A DNA stretch of 64,000 nt from Globodera rostochiensis. Its lineage: Eukaryota > Nematoda > Chromadorea > Rhabditida > Heteroderidae. The DNA lies in the NCBI GenBank assembly GCA_018350325.1, contig JAEVLN010000003.1:145985-209984 (forward strand). The letters run 5' to 3'. The translations under genes and the position numbers were made by a program. Numbering within the stretch: position 1 is the first letter of the stretch; each line of letters opens with the position of its first letter. Below are positions 1 to 12,947 of this stretch, in pieces. The notes beneath the pieces are model-generated. The model was not told where the DNA came from. It did not search any database and saw nothing but the letters and a program-made list of their open reading frames with translations.

Positions 1-93
1 AGGCTCGAGTTGAAACCGGGCCTCATTAAGTAATTGATTGAGTACTTGCCAGTGGCAAAACAGTTACAGTAAAAGCATTTGGGCGCTCCCATA

Positions 94-465
94 CGGGCCG
101 GATCGGTACAGTGCCCACGGTTCAGTGCCAGCGCTTGAAAGGTCTATAACTTTTTTTAAACTCAATCAAATCAAACAATCAAGATGTCATTCGAAAGCTT
201 TAAATGAGATGAATCATTTAAAAAATAAACCAAGCGGTTTAATTAGTTTAAAGTGAAAAAACACGCAATCAAGGGGTTTTTAAACTTTTATCAAAATAAC
301 TTTTTCACTAATTTTCTATTTGATTAACTTTGGCTTAACAATAGCTTTTAAAGCTTAGAGCTTTCCAATGACATCTTGATTGTTTGATTTGGTTGAGTTT
401 AAAAAAAGTTATAGCCTTTCAATCGCTGGCACTGAACCGTGCGGCACTGAACCGATGCGTACCCG
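94..465. mobile_element. Foldback MITE, 372 bp, 8-bp target duplication
   Basis: The two halves are imperfect reverse complements: the left arm has ACGGTTCAGTGCCAGCG near 117 and the right arm has CGCTGGCACTGAACCGT near 424, and the pairing continues inward through a TATAACTTTTTTTAAACTCAA-like stretch. The ends start CGGG.. and stop ..CCCG and are flanked on both sides by CTCCCATA (86-93 and 466-473), an 8-bp target-site duplication. It has no coding capacity. Long terminal inverted repeats with an 8-bp duplication suggest a non-autonomous hAT-like element; the superfamily is inference. Arm sequence resembles foldbacks in introns at 25.2 and 27.7 kb. Confidence 0.8.
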
Positions 466-517
466 CTCCCATAGTCTCTCCTTCTACCGTAAACAATAGA
501 GAGGCACGCCCCTCTTT

Positions 518-1625
518 CTACCGTAGAGAATAAAGGGGCACACCCCTCTTTCTACCGTACCCCGGACTTGAGGACCGATCGATTGGATCGAAAATCTCGA
601 CGAGATAGCCCCGAGCAATGTTTTCCCAGAAATATACGGTAGGCCTCAATAAAAGCCAAATCAAACTAAAACTGACCAGTTGCTTGAAGAAGCCGTCCGC
701 CTGGTGATTGCGTTGCCTGTCCTGCTCCTCGTCCTTGCCCCGGAAGAATGTCTCGAACTCTTTCCGCGTCACTTTGCCATCCGAATTTGCGTCAATTGAA
801 TGGAATCTGTGCGCAATAAACCGGTCAAATTAAACGCCGGGGGGGGGTCAAAAAATCCCCCCGATCCCGGCACTTTTCTGTCACATTCTGCTGCTGCTGA
901 CGCTTTGCTTTGTGTAGATGTTATTAGGTGATCAAGCAAAAGAACTGATCGAGATCAATCACCTCCCGCCCCACCCCAAGGATTGGTAAGTAAATGGAAG
1001 CTTCGTTAAAATGGCATTTTCCGGTTGTGTAGAAAAGGCACACAAAATTCCAAAGGCGTCAGATCGATCAATGTTTGGCTTCATCATCATAACAAGCATC
1101 TTTAAGCGATTGAAGTGCTTCAAAAGCCCAATCAAAACAAAAGTCCGGATTTTTAGAAAATCAATGATCAGGATTTGAAAGTGACAAAAATCCTGATTTC
1201 CGAACTCTTAATCAGTATTTTTAAGATTCTTAATCAGGCAGAAGTCCTGGACAACCGTCCCGAACTTTGGGCTCTAATCGTTGATCAAAAATTGAGTGAA
1301 AAATTACCTGCGCGATATCGTCTCCATCCACGGCCCTTCCATTTTAAAATGTTCAAAATGAAAAATGCGCATAAGCAACAAATTGTCAACGCTTCAAAAA
1401 CTCACGATCGCTGAGCAGAAACTCGGAGAAAGTGATCTGGTCGTCGCCGGACGAGTCGATGCGTCTGAACTCGGTCAGTCTCGGGTTCAGCAACTCCATC
1501 GGGATCGGCGTGATGGCACCTGCGCCGGCGGCGACACTCGCTGAAACATGAAAAAGCAGCAGCACAATTGTTGTTGGCCACGACGACGACGACGACGATG
1601 AAAGTAGCAGCAACAAATTTCTCAT
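518..1625 (-). CDS. Secreted two-EF-hand calcium-binding protein
   Basis: Three exons join in phase: 1625-1406 (donor GTGAGT), 1335-1308, and 806-518 (stop), giving 178 aa. Residues 1-35 are a Leu/Ser-rich signal peptide (MRNLLLLLSSSSSSSW...). Two EF-hand loops follow: DSSGDDQITFSE (about residues 57-68) and DANSDGKVTRKE (about 91-102), with acidic or oxygen ligands at positions 1, 3, 5 and a Glu at 12, so both should bind calcium. The protein probably acts in the secretory pathway or outside the cell. The tail after residue about 120 (..DGFFKQL..) is hydrophobic and unlike the family; a possible donor (GTCAGT) at that point means it may be intron read-through. It is the last of three same-strand genes (SET, CRK upstream or nearby). 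No family name is offered beyond EF-hand. Confidence 0.72.
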
Positions 1626-2726
1626 TTTTTTAACAAAAATTTGTGGGCTTTCTGATCGATCAGTGAAGAGAAGAACAACCGTCCTTTTGGCGCTCAGTTG
1701 GGCGTGCCAACAAGCACATTTGAATCAGAGATGTGCCGGATTCCGGTCAGTTTTGGATCCGGCATGCCATCCGGTCACTTTTGGATCTGGCATGCCGGAT
1801 TCCGGACATTTTTTGGAATCCGGTTACCTACATGCCTGATTTAAATGCTTTTCTCAACAGGTTGTGCCCAACCCCAGAAAATTATTCTCGAAAACCGCCC
1901 GACTGTTTTCCCCGACAAAATTCCGGTTGTCCGAAAAGCAGCACCAAAACAATTTAACCATTGCTCATAATGCTTTTGATGGGTTTAAAATTATTTTGGT
2001 CATGGCTTTTTGATTTGAACAAACGAAAAGCGTCGGTGGACTGCGTGTTTTTATGATGGTTCAGGCCGAAAAGCAATCGGCATTGATTGAACTGCTCGAA
2101 GTCTTCGAGTGGCCAAACATCCGTGGCCAAAATTTTGTTGAGCTTTCGCGCATTGGAGGGGGGGGGGAAGAAATGCGCCGCACCTTCATCCCAACATTTT
2201 ATACCAACATTTTCACAGCTCGTTTGATCGATCTGTCAGCACACCGTCACAATTGTCGTTTTTAAGGGGAAAAAACAACTTTCGTCATGAGACCCCCCCC
2301 CCCCCATTTTGTAATTGCATTGGTTCTGCTCCGTCCATCGCCAGGACGATGGGCGGGCGGTGGTGGTGGTGATGGCAAATTGGCACACCAGGATGATGAG
2401 AAAAAAATGCATTTTATGATCACATCATCCGCGCAGCGATTCGGGCGGGGTGATGATGATGCGGAAAATTAGCTTTCCGCGACCATCCAGACTTTTTTAC
2501 ACGGACACACAGAGTCAGAGTCAGTCCAGTTAGTCATGCCACAATAATAACAAATAAAATTGGGGGGGGGGGAGCAGTAAAAATTGTGTGGCCATGTCCA
2601 CACACCATCATCATGATCATGATCATGATCATGATGATCATCATCATCGTCGTCGTCGTGTTGTTTGGTTGTTGTTCTGCGCCGAATTATCATCACTCAA
2701 TAATCACATAGGCCAGGCCGCGTACA
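1626..2726. other. Intergenic, with a possible orphan minus-strand exon and microsatellites
   Basis: No complete gene seen. 1735-1830 is a short repetitive block built of GGATCCGGCATGCC-like words. The minus strand of about 2045-2155 reads open through ..KLNKILATDVWPLEDFEQ.., protein-like but without a start or recognisable family. 2606-2660 is a CATGAT/CATCGT trinucleotide-type microsatellite. Poly-C runs occur at 2289-2303. Confidence 0.4.
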
Positions 2727-4392
2727 TCAAATTGTGGACGCTGACGGAAGCCGTCCCATGCAGGTGGACGCACCGCACAAACAGGCTTTTCCGGACAACG
2801 CAGCATCTGCACCGGCCAGGAAGCCGTAGCTGTACGACAACTCCTCCCCTGTTTGTTAAAAAAAAATGGATTTTAAAAGTATGGCATTTTTGTTTGTGTA
2901 AGGTGAGAGCGAGTTTGGTAGGTACAAACTCCGGACGGGATTACGGGACTGAAAAACCCCAACAGGTATTTGTCGGGAAGCCCGCGGGGTGCCGGGATTC
3001 GGAATTTGGACGGAATCCAACAGCCACCTGGTTGGATGTCCCTGGAGGCGAACATTGCCAATGAAGGGCACTGACGGCCCAAACGGACCACCTGCAGCGC
3101 CAGGTTCGGCTCACAGCTGTGGTTGATGAAGCGCGAAATGTTCCCTTTGTGGCGCGCGTCAATGAACGTGCTACGGCATTCACCTTTTTGTTGATGGGAC
3201 GGGCGAAAGTCATCCATAATCTCATCATAAATGTTTAAATTAACAAAAAAAAAATGAAGAGAAAATTCCGAAAATTCTGAAAAATGGTCCAAATTATTTG
3301 TTCGTATTTGGTGAAGAGTTCGGGTGGTGTTGAAATGGCCCATGGCGATAAGATGGGTGGAGGTACTACTTGAGTAGAGCGAACCCGGGATTTTTAGCAA
3401 AACCCAAACACCTAGAAATAATTAAAAACCGGGACTTTGTAGGAGGACAAAGAACCGGCAATTTCCCGTTCACCGGTCAAAACTGGGGAAATTCTGTCCC
3501 GGAAAACTCTGTGGGACAATTATTTCTGATCAATCAATGATCAATGATCACTGATCAACGACCGACGACAGATGGCGGTGGATGGACGGGACGCGCCCAC
3601 CTTGAATGAACTCCCGTATTGTGAACAGATAGTTGTGCTGTTGCGCATCCGCCGTGCCAATCCGACGCCGTGCCTCTTCTTCGCCGATCACTTCGCCCAC
3701 ATATTCAACCACAAAACGGCCCGTTTCAATCAACGCGGAGGCGAACACGCCAACGCCTTTGCCATTTGCACACGGAGCGATCTGAGTCCCAAAAAATAGC
3801 CCAAAAATTTAAAGATTTAAAATCAGGTGCAGAGAAAGGCCAGAGAGATTGCCTTTTCCAATCCCGGGCCCAATTAAAATGGGACCGACCGACCCTGATC
3901 GGTTGTCGGACGCCGTACTGAATTTGTCGGTTAGCACACTGCTCCGGAGTCCATGCGCACTTACAATTCTGAAAATTGATCACTTTTCAATTTTTCTGTG
4001 CCAAAAATTTGCCGGATATTTCGGTAATCCCCCCCCCCCTCCACATCTCCAGCCACAGCGCCATGCCATCCCCGAACCCCCGGCAATTCCTAACCCTCAG
4101 GGAACGCTGGAGGCGAGGGGGGGGGTGGAGGGGAAGCCGACCGGCCGGCCACCTGATGGCACTCCAAATGTGCCGCCTCCGCCGAATCGATGCCGTGCAT
4201 CCATTTGCCAGTGATCGGATTGTAATTGTCCATTTTGCCGGGCAAACAACGGCATTTGTCGTCGTCGGCGTTCGTCGACGACGTGCATTTGCCCTCTGCG
4301 CAGTCGCAGCCTTCAAAGTCCTCCTCCAAAACGGCGGCATCTGTGCCCGGACCGGCCACATTGGCAGTGATGTACTCAAAATCATCCATCAT
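2727..4392 (-). CDS. SETMAR/SET-23-type histone H3 lysine methyltransferase
   Basis: Five exons join in phase: 4392-4153, 3968-3894, 3781-3601, 3183-3028, 2848-2727 (stop), for 257 aa. Order of domains: pre-SET with zinc-binding cysteines (FEGCDCAEGKC, CRC, ECHQNCKCAW..CANR), SET with the EYVGEV strand, the NHSCEPN cofactor/active-site motif and ELSYSYG, then post-SET CLCGASTC. FEYITANVAGPG near the N-terminus and the RRRIGTADAQQHNYLFTIRE segment align with the SETMAR methyltransferase half. The length fits nematode SET-23-like proteins, which are compact and lack a chromodomain. Expected role is S-adenosylmethionine-dependent methylation of histone H3 in the nucleus; the exact lysine is not readable from sequence. 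The start is the first of two adjacent ATGs; an upstream exon cannot be excluded. Confidence 0.88.
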
Positions 4393-5448
4393 CGTGCCAA
4401 AACATCCACCACCACCGAACTCGATGGGGACAAAAATTGAGCAAAAAAAACTGTTGCTGTTGTGCCAACCTATAAAAGAGTAGGAAAAATGCCATGATTT
4501 TTTACGGAAAACCCCGGGGGGCATATAAAGTGAAAACATTTTTTAGAGAAACCCCGGGGGGCATACAAAATGAAAACAATTTTTAGGGAAACCCCGTTCG
4601 AAAAAAACCAAACAAACAAACAAAAAATAAATATTTTTAATCATTCATTTAATTAATGTTAATAAAACAAATGCAAATTTTTCTATGGAAAAAGATTGAT
4701 TATTGGCCTGTGAATAATGATTTTGCGGAGAAAGAAACAGAAAAAGGCACAAATTTTTGGGATGGAGGAAATGGGGGGGGGGGGAGAACACCGCGCACAC
4801 AAATTGGGTCAAGAAATAAGGCAAAATGTGTACATATATTAACGGATTATCTTTGTTAATTGTGGCAAAAGAGATCAAAAGGCAATTTCGAAATGAAAAA
4901 AAACATTTTAAAGAATTTTTAAAATGGCAATGCTCTAAAGTGTAATAATATAGTTGAACATAATGTATATGGTAAATGTACAGTAAATATTATGTGACTA
5001 ACAAATAAGGATCGGATTTTTAGGCAAAAAAAAATTGCAACATGCACCTAAATAGGTGAAATAGGCAAAAGAAACTTTCAAATAGGCACCAAATGGGCGC
5101 CGAAAATTTCTCAATTTTAATGAAAAATTCAATAAAAAAAAATGTTTTTTTTTGAGACAAAAAAAAATGGTAACATTGGGTACCAACCACCTAGTTCTAA
5201 TTTGTAAGTGAATTGGCCGGGATCGGGACCAGATATTTAAGCATTCAAATTTTTTTGTTCAAATTGTGTACAATATCTGGATATTGTGCCAATTTGTAAG
5301 GCACATGTGGCAAAAACCCTCTTTGGTAACAACAAAAAACAGAAGGTAGAAGCTTCAATTTCAAGCTTAAAAATGCGTTTTTTTTTTCGTGCTTACTCAA
5401 CGCGTGTTCAAGAGTTCGTGAGGCATTTTGCCTAAAAATCCGATGGCT
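4393..5448. repeat. Intergenic with about 2.5 copies of a 56-bp tandem repeat
   Basis: Between 4500 and 4600 a unit containing GAAACCCCGGGGGGCATA recurs two and a half times. The rest, to 5448, is AT-rich and holds a dispersed-repeat remnant (about 5020-5190, words like AATAGGCACCAAATGG) that is also seen near 9100 and 26400. No gene was recognised. Confidence 0.5.
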
Positions 5449-8004
5449 CTAATTATGACAATTTAGTAAATTTGTATTTGATAAATTCGAATTGCACGTG
5501 GGGTCATCAGTCGCAACAATGTTAGAAGCCGTCGGCTCAACAAAAGTGATCGGAAACAGCCCGACCTTGCCGTTCTCGTTGGCACCACGGCACATTCCGT
5601 TCGACAGAATCTCTTGCAAATACAGCAATTGGCCTTGCTGGAATTATTAAAAAAATAAATGTTGGCTTAAACCCCCAAATATAACTTCCAAAAAATCAAA
5701 ACAACACGGAAAAGCCCCCCGCCGGGGACGGCAAATGCAGAAATTTCAAATTCAAAAAATTTGAATTATTAAATTTAATTTAAATGGCGCCCGGGGCTCA
5801 CTTTTATGCTCAACGAGTCGCTGTCGTAAATGCTCGGCTGGCGCCCGACCTTGACCACAACCCACGAGTTTTCCTGCAATTTTTGCTGCTGCTGCTGAAA
5901 GGGGTACCGTCAAAAGAAAAAAAAATTAAATTTCATAATTTTCCAACAAAAAAAAAAAGTAAACAAAATTTGTAAGTCGTACCGGGTCCCAGGTCCCAGG
6001 AAATCGATCGCTCTCCCCCTCCCCCCCCCCCCCCCCGGAATATTTTTTCAGGGGCGCCACGCCTTCTGATTCAAACAACAACATGCACAAGCTGGACAGC
6101 TACCAGATCACAGATTCAAATTTGTGATGATAAAAAAACCCACTAGCAAAAAAAGCACAAAATTTGTAAATGTATATTTGATAAACTCCCTCCACCCCAA
6201 TTTTTGTCCCACCCCTGCTGTTTGGTGCTGTTGCTGCTCGCCCACAGAATGGGCACTGGACCGGTTGCCGGCCAAACCGTCAGCGCCTTCGTTGGTGATG
6301 CTGCTGCTGTTCGTGCTCGGGTTCAACACGCTCAGCTCGTCATCGCAGTCGTCGCACTGAATTTTTTTAAATTTGTTTTGATTAATGGAAAAATTTGTCG
6401 ATTTAAAAAATGGAAAAATGGCAGTCAAACGCCATTTTAAAGATTACCTACCGGCTTCACGCGGTTAGCTGGAATCATGCCCGTTTCACGCAGACAATTC
6501 CTGACAAATTAAAATTACAAATTCTTTTTTTAAAAAACAAAGTCCATTTGCTAATGTAAAAAAAAAGAAGTTTTTTGACAATTTTTCAATAATTAAAAAA
6601 ATAATGGAGCAGCTAAAGAAAAGTTGGAATTTTTGGAACCCAGAGAGAAAATATTTTGTCGCATTTTGAATATTTTATGCTAAAGATGGGATAAACAGAA
6701 TAAAGTCCATGTTGCCCTGCTTCAAACCTGGCCAACCACCATCCATGTTCCGGTTTGCCCAGTATTTCGAGCAGTTCACCCGACTCAAAGGGCAAGTCGC
6801 TGATGCGTTCGGGTTCGAATTTGTATTTGGCCATCACTTTGTCCAAAAAGGGCTTTTCCAATGGTTTCAACAATTTGATTGGCGTCGGCCCAGCGCTCAC
6901 ATTGTGCACCTTGAAATGGTTGAGCAGTGACGGCATGTCCGCAAATGTTTGCGTGGAAATCTGAATTCAAAAAAAGTTTCAAATTGAAAAAAGATTAAAA
7001 TCCCGATTAATTTTCTTTAGAGCCCGGCGAGATCGAGATCCTGACCGAGATTTTCCGAGCGTCCAGGTTTCGAATCTCGGAAATTTGTCGAAAACTCCGA
7101 GATCTGGATCTCGGGAGTCCAGGTCCCGGCCCATCCCCAAATCTCGATCGCGGATTTTTCAAAAAGTCCGGGCTCTAATTTTCTCTTCCCCTTCCCCCGC
7201 ACCCCCTGTCGCGGATCAAGATCAGGTTCGTAGCGTGGGAGGGGGGGGGGGATGAGGCCTAGCACTCAGCAATCACTGGACCATTCTCATTATTCCCCAC
7301 GAGAATGGATGTTTCCGACTTTCCCACAATTATTGTCCGATCCGATCCGATCTCGAAATTAGCCCAGAAATCAGCGACGATTTAAGCCAATCTCCTTTCT
7401 CTCTCTCTCTCTCACCCAAAAATGGCTCGCTCGGAGTGCGTCATCACCAACCATTTTTTTTTGTTGCCCTTTTTGGGTCCGAGCCCCGTCACTTCACCCT
7501 TTCCCCCATTAGTCCCAACAATTGTACACTTTCTCGCCGCCAGAATAAGCATGACTTTGGGGGAACCCAAAACGCGACATCCCTTCAAATAATCGAAGTT
7601 TATTCCGTCGATAAGTTTTTTTAAATTCATTTTAAAATAAATGGGTAACTCTTAAATGTGAACTCACTCTGTACTGTGTTAGCCCACCAGATGCTTGAAC
7701 CTCCAGCTTTTCGATCAGATAATTGAGGAAATGGCCATCCTCACCTGCGCTAATTTGATTACAAAAATCGTTATATTTTTAGGTCAATTTTTTATTTTTA
7801 AATATTTTGATTAAAATATTTTTGATTTATATTCCAAATATAAACGGCACCTTTGACACAAAGGGAAAAGCAGCTTTGTGCCGTGCTGGACTCTCGGATA
7901 AGAAAAGTGCCGGACTCGCAGTTTGCCATTAGCCGTTCCGCCTCACTTCGCTCCAATTTGCCGAAGAAAAAACTTTCCCACGCAAAGGCATTGAATGAAG
8001 CCAT
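5449..8004 (-). CDS. ced-2: CRK/CED-2 SH2-SH3-SH3 adaptor protein
   Basis: Seven exons join in phase: 8004-7851, 7744-7668, 6960-6728, 6500-6452, 6356-6213, 5873-5802, 5637-5449 (stop), giving 305 aa, against 304 for vertebrate CRK-II. SH2 domain at residues about 9-105 with the phosphotyrosine-binding FLIRES motif and the ADMPSLLNHFK helix. First SH3 at about 120-175 (AKYKFEPERISDLPF..GWWLAR..GMIPANRVKPV) keeps the ALYDF-like, WW and P..Y/V ligand surfaces. A Ser/Gln-rich linker (about 175-220) precedes a diverged second SH3 (QPSIYDSDSLSIKQG..GLFPITFVEP). In C. elegans CED-2 acts with CED-5/CED-12 upstream of CED-10/Rac in corpse engulfment and cell migration. A hAT-like MITE (7018-7177) sits in the second intron. 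It diverges from the MOCS3 gene across 1.4 kb. Confidence 0.93.
7018..7177. mobile_element. TAGAGCCCGG-type hAT-like MITE (copy 1), CRK intron
   Basis: It starts TAGAGCCCGG and ends CCGGGCTCTA, with near-duplicated flanks ATTTTCTT (7010-7017) and ATTTTCTC (7178-7185). The core is a low-complexity array of GATCTCGG/CCGAGATC words. It lies in the 6961-7667 intron of the CRK gene and has no coding potential. Confidence 0.8.
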
Positions 8005-9379
8005 TATTTTTGAAACAAAAAAAACTCCAAATTCCGTGCAGGGCGCAGTGACACACTGAAACTTTGAATAAGCATAAGTTTAGCTTAAATTAGGCACCTA
8101 AGCCTCAGCTTAGGCCCCTTAGGCCTAGGCCTAACAATTTAGACTTATTGCTTAAAACGCATAAAATGCCTGGATTTTTAAATTTAGTGTATTTTAATTT
8201 ACTTTTCTTTCGTTTCAATAAATCTTGGCGAAATGATTATCCGATAATAAAATGCAAAAAAATAACGCGCTGTGATTCAACGAAAAAAAAAACAAAATTT
8301 GTTTTTGACCCCAGTTAATGAGAATTTAGCCAAAATAAAGTGCCAAAGAGACTTTTGCGTCAAGTCTGTTCATAAACAGAATTGTGATTTCTAGCGACTT
8401 GGTGCCTCTAAACTGTCAGTTAGCTTATTAAATCAAATACAAAAAAAAAGATATTAAAAATTGAAGAGCCTTTACACCTGCTGATGTGTTTACTACATTC
8501 ACATTCATTAGGTACATAGCTAAGCTATTTTGTATCATTTACATTTCTTATTCCTCCATCGCTCGCTCGCTCGCTCACCCAAAACGTTCGTTCGTCCGTC
8601 GTTCGTATCCAAAAGCAATACCTCCTCTAGCAGAGAGCCACCACTTGTCCCCGCCGTATGATCTTTGGTCAACAGAATTGGTTAGTAGCAAAGCAAGCAA
8701 ACGACGAGAAGAAGTGAATGGAACGGGGGGAAAGGCGGGTGATGGTGGTGGTGGTGGTGGTGGGGGCAACCACCACCAGCAACGTCAACAAAAATTAAGG
8801 ATTCAACGATCATTCTTTTTATTCTCATTTTACGCATTCATTCTCAACAAACATCATACACACATACACGTACACACACAACAGCATTTTCAGTGTGTGT
8901 ACTTTTGTAACAAACAAAAAAAAATGTGCATAAACTCCGAAAAAGTTATATTTATGATCCCCAACTCTCCAATCATCATCATGTTTTGAGCGTGTAGCAA
9001 TCAAATTCAATTTTGTTTGTTGAGCTTCATTAGGGGGCGGATTTTACGGACTAAAAACCCCTCAAAAAATTGCTAGTATAGCTACACCAAAAATGACCAA
9101 ATATGCACAAAAACGTCAAAAAAAAAGGGCCGAAATAGGCACTAAAAATGAGCCTGGAATTTTAAATCCAAGGCCCTTTACCCGGATTTTTCCAGCTCAA
9201 AATGGAAGCAATTTGAGTGGATTTTTGTTGAAACCAAAGGGGCTCTTATATAATAAATACGGTAATTTAATCTGGAGATGCAAATCGCATGGAATTTTTT
9301 TTTTATTCTCATATTTAGTACTCAAGCTATACGTATACATATTCTTATTATTTGCATATTAATTTGTCGTCACTTTTCG
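8005..9379. other. Divergent intergenic region between CRK and MOCS3 genes
   Basis: 1.4 kb between two divergent starts, so it should carry both promoters; no element could be assigned. It holds CT/GC-rich simple sequence (GCTCGCTCGCTCGCTC at about 8563), a GGT run (8745-8765), CA-rich stretches (about 8850-8880) and a dispersed-repeat remnant (9090-9290). Confidence 0.45.
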
Positions 9380-12300
9380 ATGACCACGCCCGCCGGCCAT
9401 TCGTTGAGCAGGGAGGAAATCGCCAGGTTCAGCAGACAGTTGATGCTGAAGGGCATTGGTCCGTCAGGTGCTCTTTTTTTTTGATTTTTGACCAAAAAAA
9501 CTCCCAAAAATATTTTCCTAGGACAAGAGCGCCTTCGGGGGACGAAAGGTTTTTTTTTTTTGCAATTTGACTTTTTTGTTGAGTAATAAAAATTGATCAT
9601 TTATTTGCGTTTTAGCATTAATTGTTGGCGCCGGTGGTTTGGGCTGTCCAGTTTCGATGTATTTGGTCGCAGCAGGTTGGTCCCCGTCATTCACTTTTTG
9701 GGGACAACAAATTGTTTTTCACATTTACTCAAGGTGTTCCTAGGGGGGTGGGTATTTGGGGGCGTGGAATCCGGATGTGACCTCTATTTCGACAAATTTG
9801 GATTCGAATTCAAACAATTGGTTGGTTGCTTTCAAAATCTTTTTTTGACTTCGTAAAAACGCAGAAAATTACAACAAAAACCATCGAATCGTGCTTCTTA
9901 CAAGTTTGAGGCTAAAATTGTCTCTTTGGAAATTTAAATTTTATACCGAATTTTAGAATTTTTGGCTTGGTTTAAATAGAGGTCATATTTGGATACTACG
10001 CCCTTCAAAAACCAACTAGAAACGCTTCCCAAAGACTTTAAAACAATTTTCAAAAATTTGACATGAATACAAATGAATATGTGTGTTTTAGGCATTGGAC
10101 GCCTTGGAATTGTTGACCATGATGTATGTTTTCAATAAATGGTCAAAATATTATCAAAGCAAACACGTTTTTTTTTGGATAATTGGTCAATTTTCTATTC
10201 AACAATCAAAAAACGCTTCAAATATGGCCACTTTGTGCAATTATAGTATTTGGAAATTGGTCTATTTACTTTTGTGTACTATTTAAGGTCGTTTCTATTG
10301 ACAATTTGCACCGGCAGACAATGCACGACCAGCAACGAGTGGGCCAATCTAAAGCCGATTCACTGAAGGAATCATTGCTCAGGTAAAAGAACGAAAAATT
10401 GGACAATGCCCCCGGGGGGGGGGGGGAGGGGGAAGAGGTTAAGAATTACGGGACGATTCAGCTTTTGTTTGTTTACAAATTAATTTTTTTGTTTCAAATC
10501 AGATGTTCACCCTTTGGGCCGGACAATTTAGGGAAAACTTGCAAAAGACATTCAATTTCCAATCAAAAAAAAGTTCGGCTTCTCCTCCCCCCTCCAAGAT
10601 GACCCCGGAAATCAGCCAATGATGTTTTTTAAAAATTTTTTTTTTTTTTGCGTCAGGATCAACAAAGAGGCGGACGTGGTGGCGTACAATATGTTATTGA
10701 CCAGCAAAAATGTCCTTCAATTGTTAGATGGCTACGATATTGTGGCCGACTGTTCGGACAATGCGGCCACTCGGTGCGCCGCTTCAAATGAATTTCTATT
10801 CTAAAAAAGCCTTCAAAATGTGGTGCCCAACGTAAAAAAAAAAACTTTTCAAAGACACAAAAAACAGTCCCCAAAGGCATAATCAGTCAATACAAGCAAA
10901 ATGCAGCTCGGCTTTGCAAATTAGGCGTAGAGAAACTGTTGCTTTTGTCGTTTTGGCGAATTTTATTTTAAATAGAAAATGTCTCTTTTCTTCCTTTGTC
11001 GATAGCGAAAAGAGCATATTTTTTTTTTAACTAAAAAGCGATTTGCAAAAATCTGAGTGAATTTTAACCGTTTTATGCTGAATTCTGATAATGTTTTTCA
11101 GATATCTGATCAATGACGCGTGTGTGCTGAGCGGGAAACCGTTGGTGTTCGGAAGTGCGCTCGGCTGGGAGGGCCAATTCACCGTCTACAACAATGGCCC
11201 GGTCTGAAGCGGGGGGAATTGGGTCCAAATGGTCCACAAATTTTTAACACATTCGAAATTTTTTGTTGAACTCCTTGGAGATGCCGGAGGGGGTGGGGGA
11301 GGTAGTGTTTATTTTGTCAATCCATTTTTTTCTTCTAGAACTGTCCCTGCTACCGCTGCATTTTCCCGGTTCCTCCGAGGCCAGAGCATGTGATGAGCTG
11401 TTCAGAGGCCGGCGTGCTCGGCCCCGTTGTGGGCGTCATCGGCAGTTTGCAAGCGTTGGAGATCATCAAAATTGCTGTGCACGGACATTGTAAATCTTTG
11501 GGGAAAAAAATGATTTTAAACCCAATTGCTTTTCAGCTTCATTTGCCGGCAATTTGTGGATGTTCGACGGATTTGAAGGCACTTCCAAGAAAATTTCATT
11601 GGTGTGAACTTTTGTTTTGTTTCTGTTTGTTTGTTGCGTATATTCCGTGACTGACAAAATGGACGGACGAATGGAGAATTGTTTAAAATTAGCTCCCTCT
11701 TTTTTAGCGGGAAAAGATGGCAAACTGTGCCATTTGCAGTGCAAACCCGCAGATTAAGGAGCTGCAAGACTACAAAAAGTTCTGCGGATCGGACCCATCG
11801 GACAAAGTAAACACATGTAACTGTTTTTACAATATTAGTCTGTAGAACCCAACTTTTGAAGAAGTAAAAATGTAAAATTTTCGAACTTCTGAGACCAATT
11901 TCAAACTGTTGCCAAACAACATGGTTTTAGGTCCGTTCGTTGAATTTGCTGTCGCCTGAAAAGCGCACGTCGCCAAGGGAATATTCAAATTTGAGGAGCA
12001 AAGGAGTCGACACGGCCATTCTGCTGGACGTTCGACCGCCGACCGAATTCGATATATGCCGTCTGCCGGAGGCAAAAAGTTGTTTTGGCTGCTCCTCACC
12101 AGTGGTTTTAAAAAGACAACAACAAAAAAAAAATGGGTGTAGAAATTGGTCTATTTTTTTTGAAATTTCCGAGGCGGCAACGTGCCGGGATTTGTTTTCG
12201 GAAGGCACCGGTTTCGGGCACATATTTTGCGTGCCCATTTCTGAAACATAATTACCAAAAAAACGGGTCCGCGCGACTTTGTCAACACTAAATGCTTTGT

Positions 12301-12947
12301 TTTTTTGGGTTAAGATTTTCCATGGGAGGAGCTGAAGCGGGCAAAAGTGGAAGCGATCATGGACAAACTGAACAACACGGAAAACCACAACAAAAGTAGC
12401 GCAATAATAAACGGTACGTCGGCAGATGCGAGGACTAAAGGTGCACATTTATTTATTTCTTCCGCAATATATAAACATAAATATGAAAAGAGAGAATATT
12501 TTGGATATTAATAAAATTGTGAAGTGTAACATGGAGAATAGTAGCCAAACGATTAAAGCTTTTCTTAATATGTTGCGAATGATTTGGTTGGTGGCATTTG
12601 AAAATGAAACAAAATCACAGATGGAATGTCGCGTTAAAATTTGTTTGGGAATTTGATTTTAATTAATTTGTTTATTCTTGGTGTGAGTAAAAAGCTGATG
12701 ATAAGAAGTGTTAGTGTTTGGTATTCTTTTAAGTGTTTGTTGTTATAAATTTAAAGCATTGGACAAAAGGCTAACACATTCAGTGTTTGTCGTGTGCCAT
12801 CATGGCAACGACTCCCAGCTGGCTGCACGCCACCTGAACGAGCGACTAGCGGACGCCGGCGTGGCTGACCGGTTCACGGTGCGCGACATTGTGGGCGGTC
12901 TGGACGGCTGGGCGTTGGAGGTGGACACCGACTTCCCGCGTTACTGA
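9380..12947 (+). CDS. uba-4: MOCS3/UBA4: ubiquitin-like activator and sulfurtransferase
   Basis: Thirteen exons join in phase: 9380-9467, 9522-9548, 9616-9675, 10092-10123, 10288-10382, 10657-10773, 11102-11201, 11339-11489, 11537-11601, 11708-11806, 11931-12078, 12315-12413, 12784-12947, for 414 aa. The N-terminal ThiF/E1 domain has the ATP loop VGAGGLGCP and DCSDNAATR; zinc-binding pairs CPCYRC and CAIC are present, and the catalytic Cys lies in SCSEAGVLG. The C-terminal rhodanese domain carries [16 protein letters not shown] and the persulfide Cys in VCHHGNDSQ, and ends [12 protein letters not shown]. Family role: adenylates and sulfurates URM1 (tRNA wobble-uridine thiolation) and MOCS2A (molybdopterin synthesis) in the cytosol. 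All key residues are present, so it should be active. Confidence 0.95.

Noticed and set aside
2588..3064. Plus-strand open frame with a His/Asp repeat start
   Set aside because: It overlaps the last SET-gene exons on the other strand and begins in a CAT microsatellite.
8486..8989. 167-codon plus-strand frame with Gly and His/Gln runs
   Set aside because: Composition comes from simple repeats (GGT, CA); no domain, no splice support.
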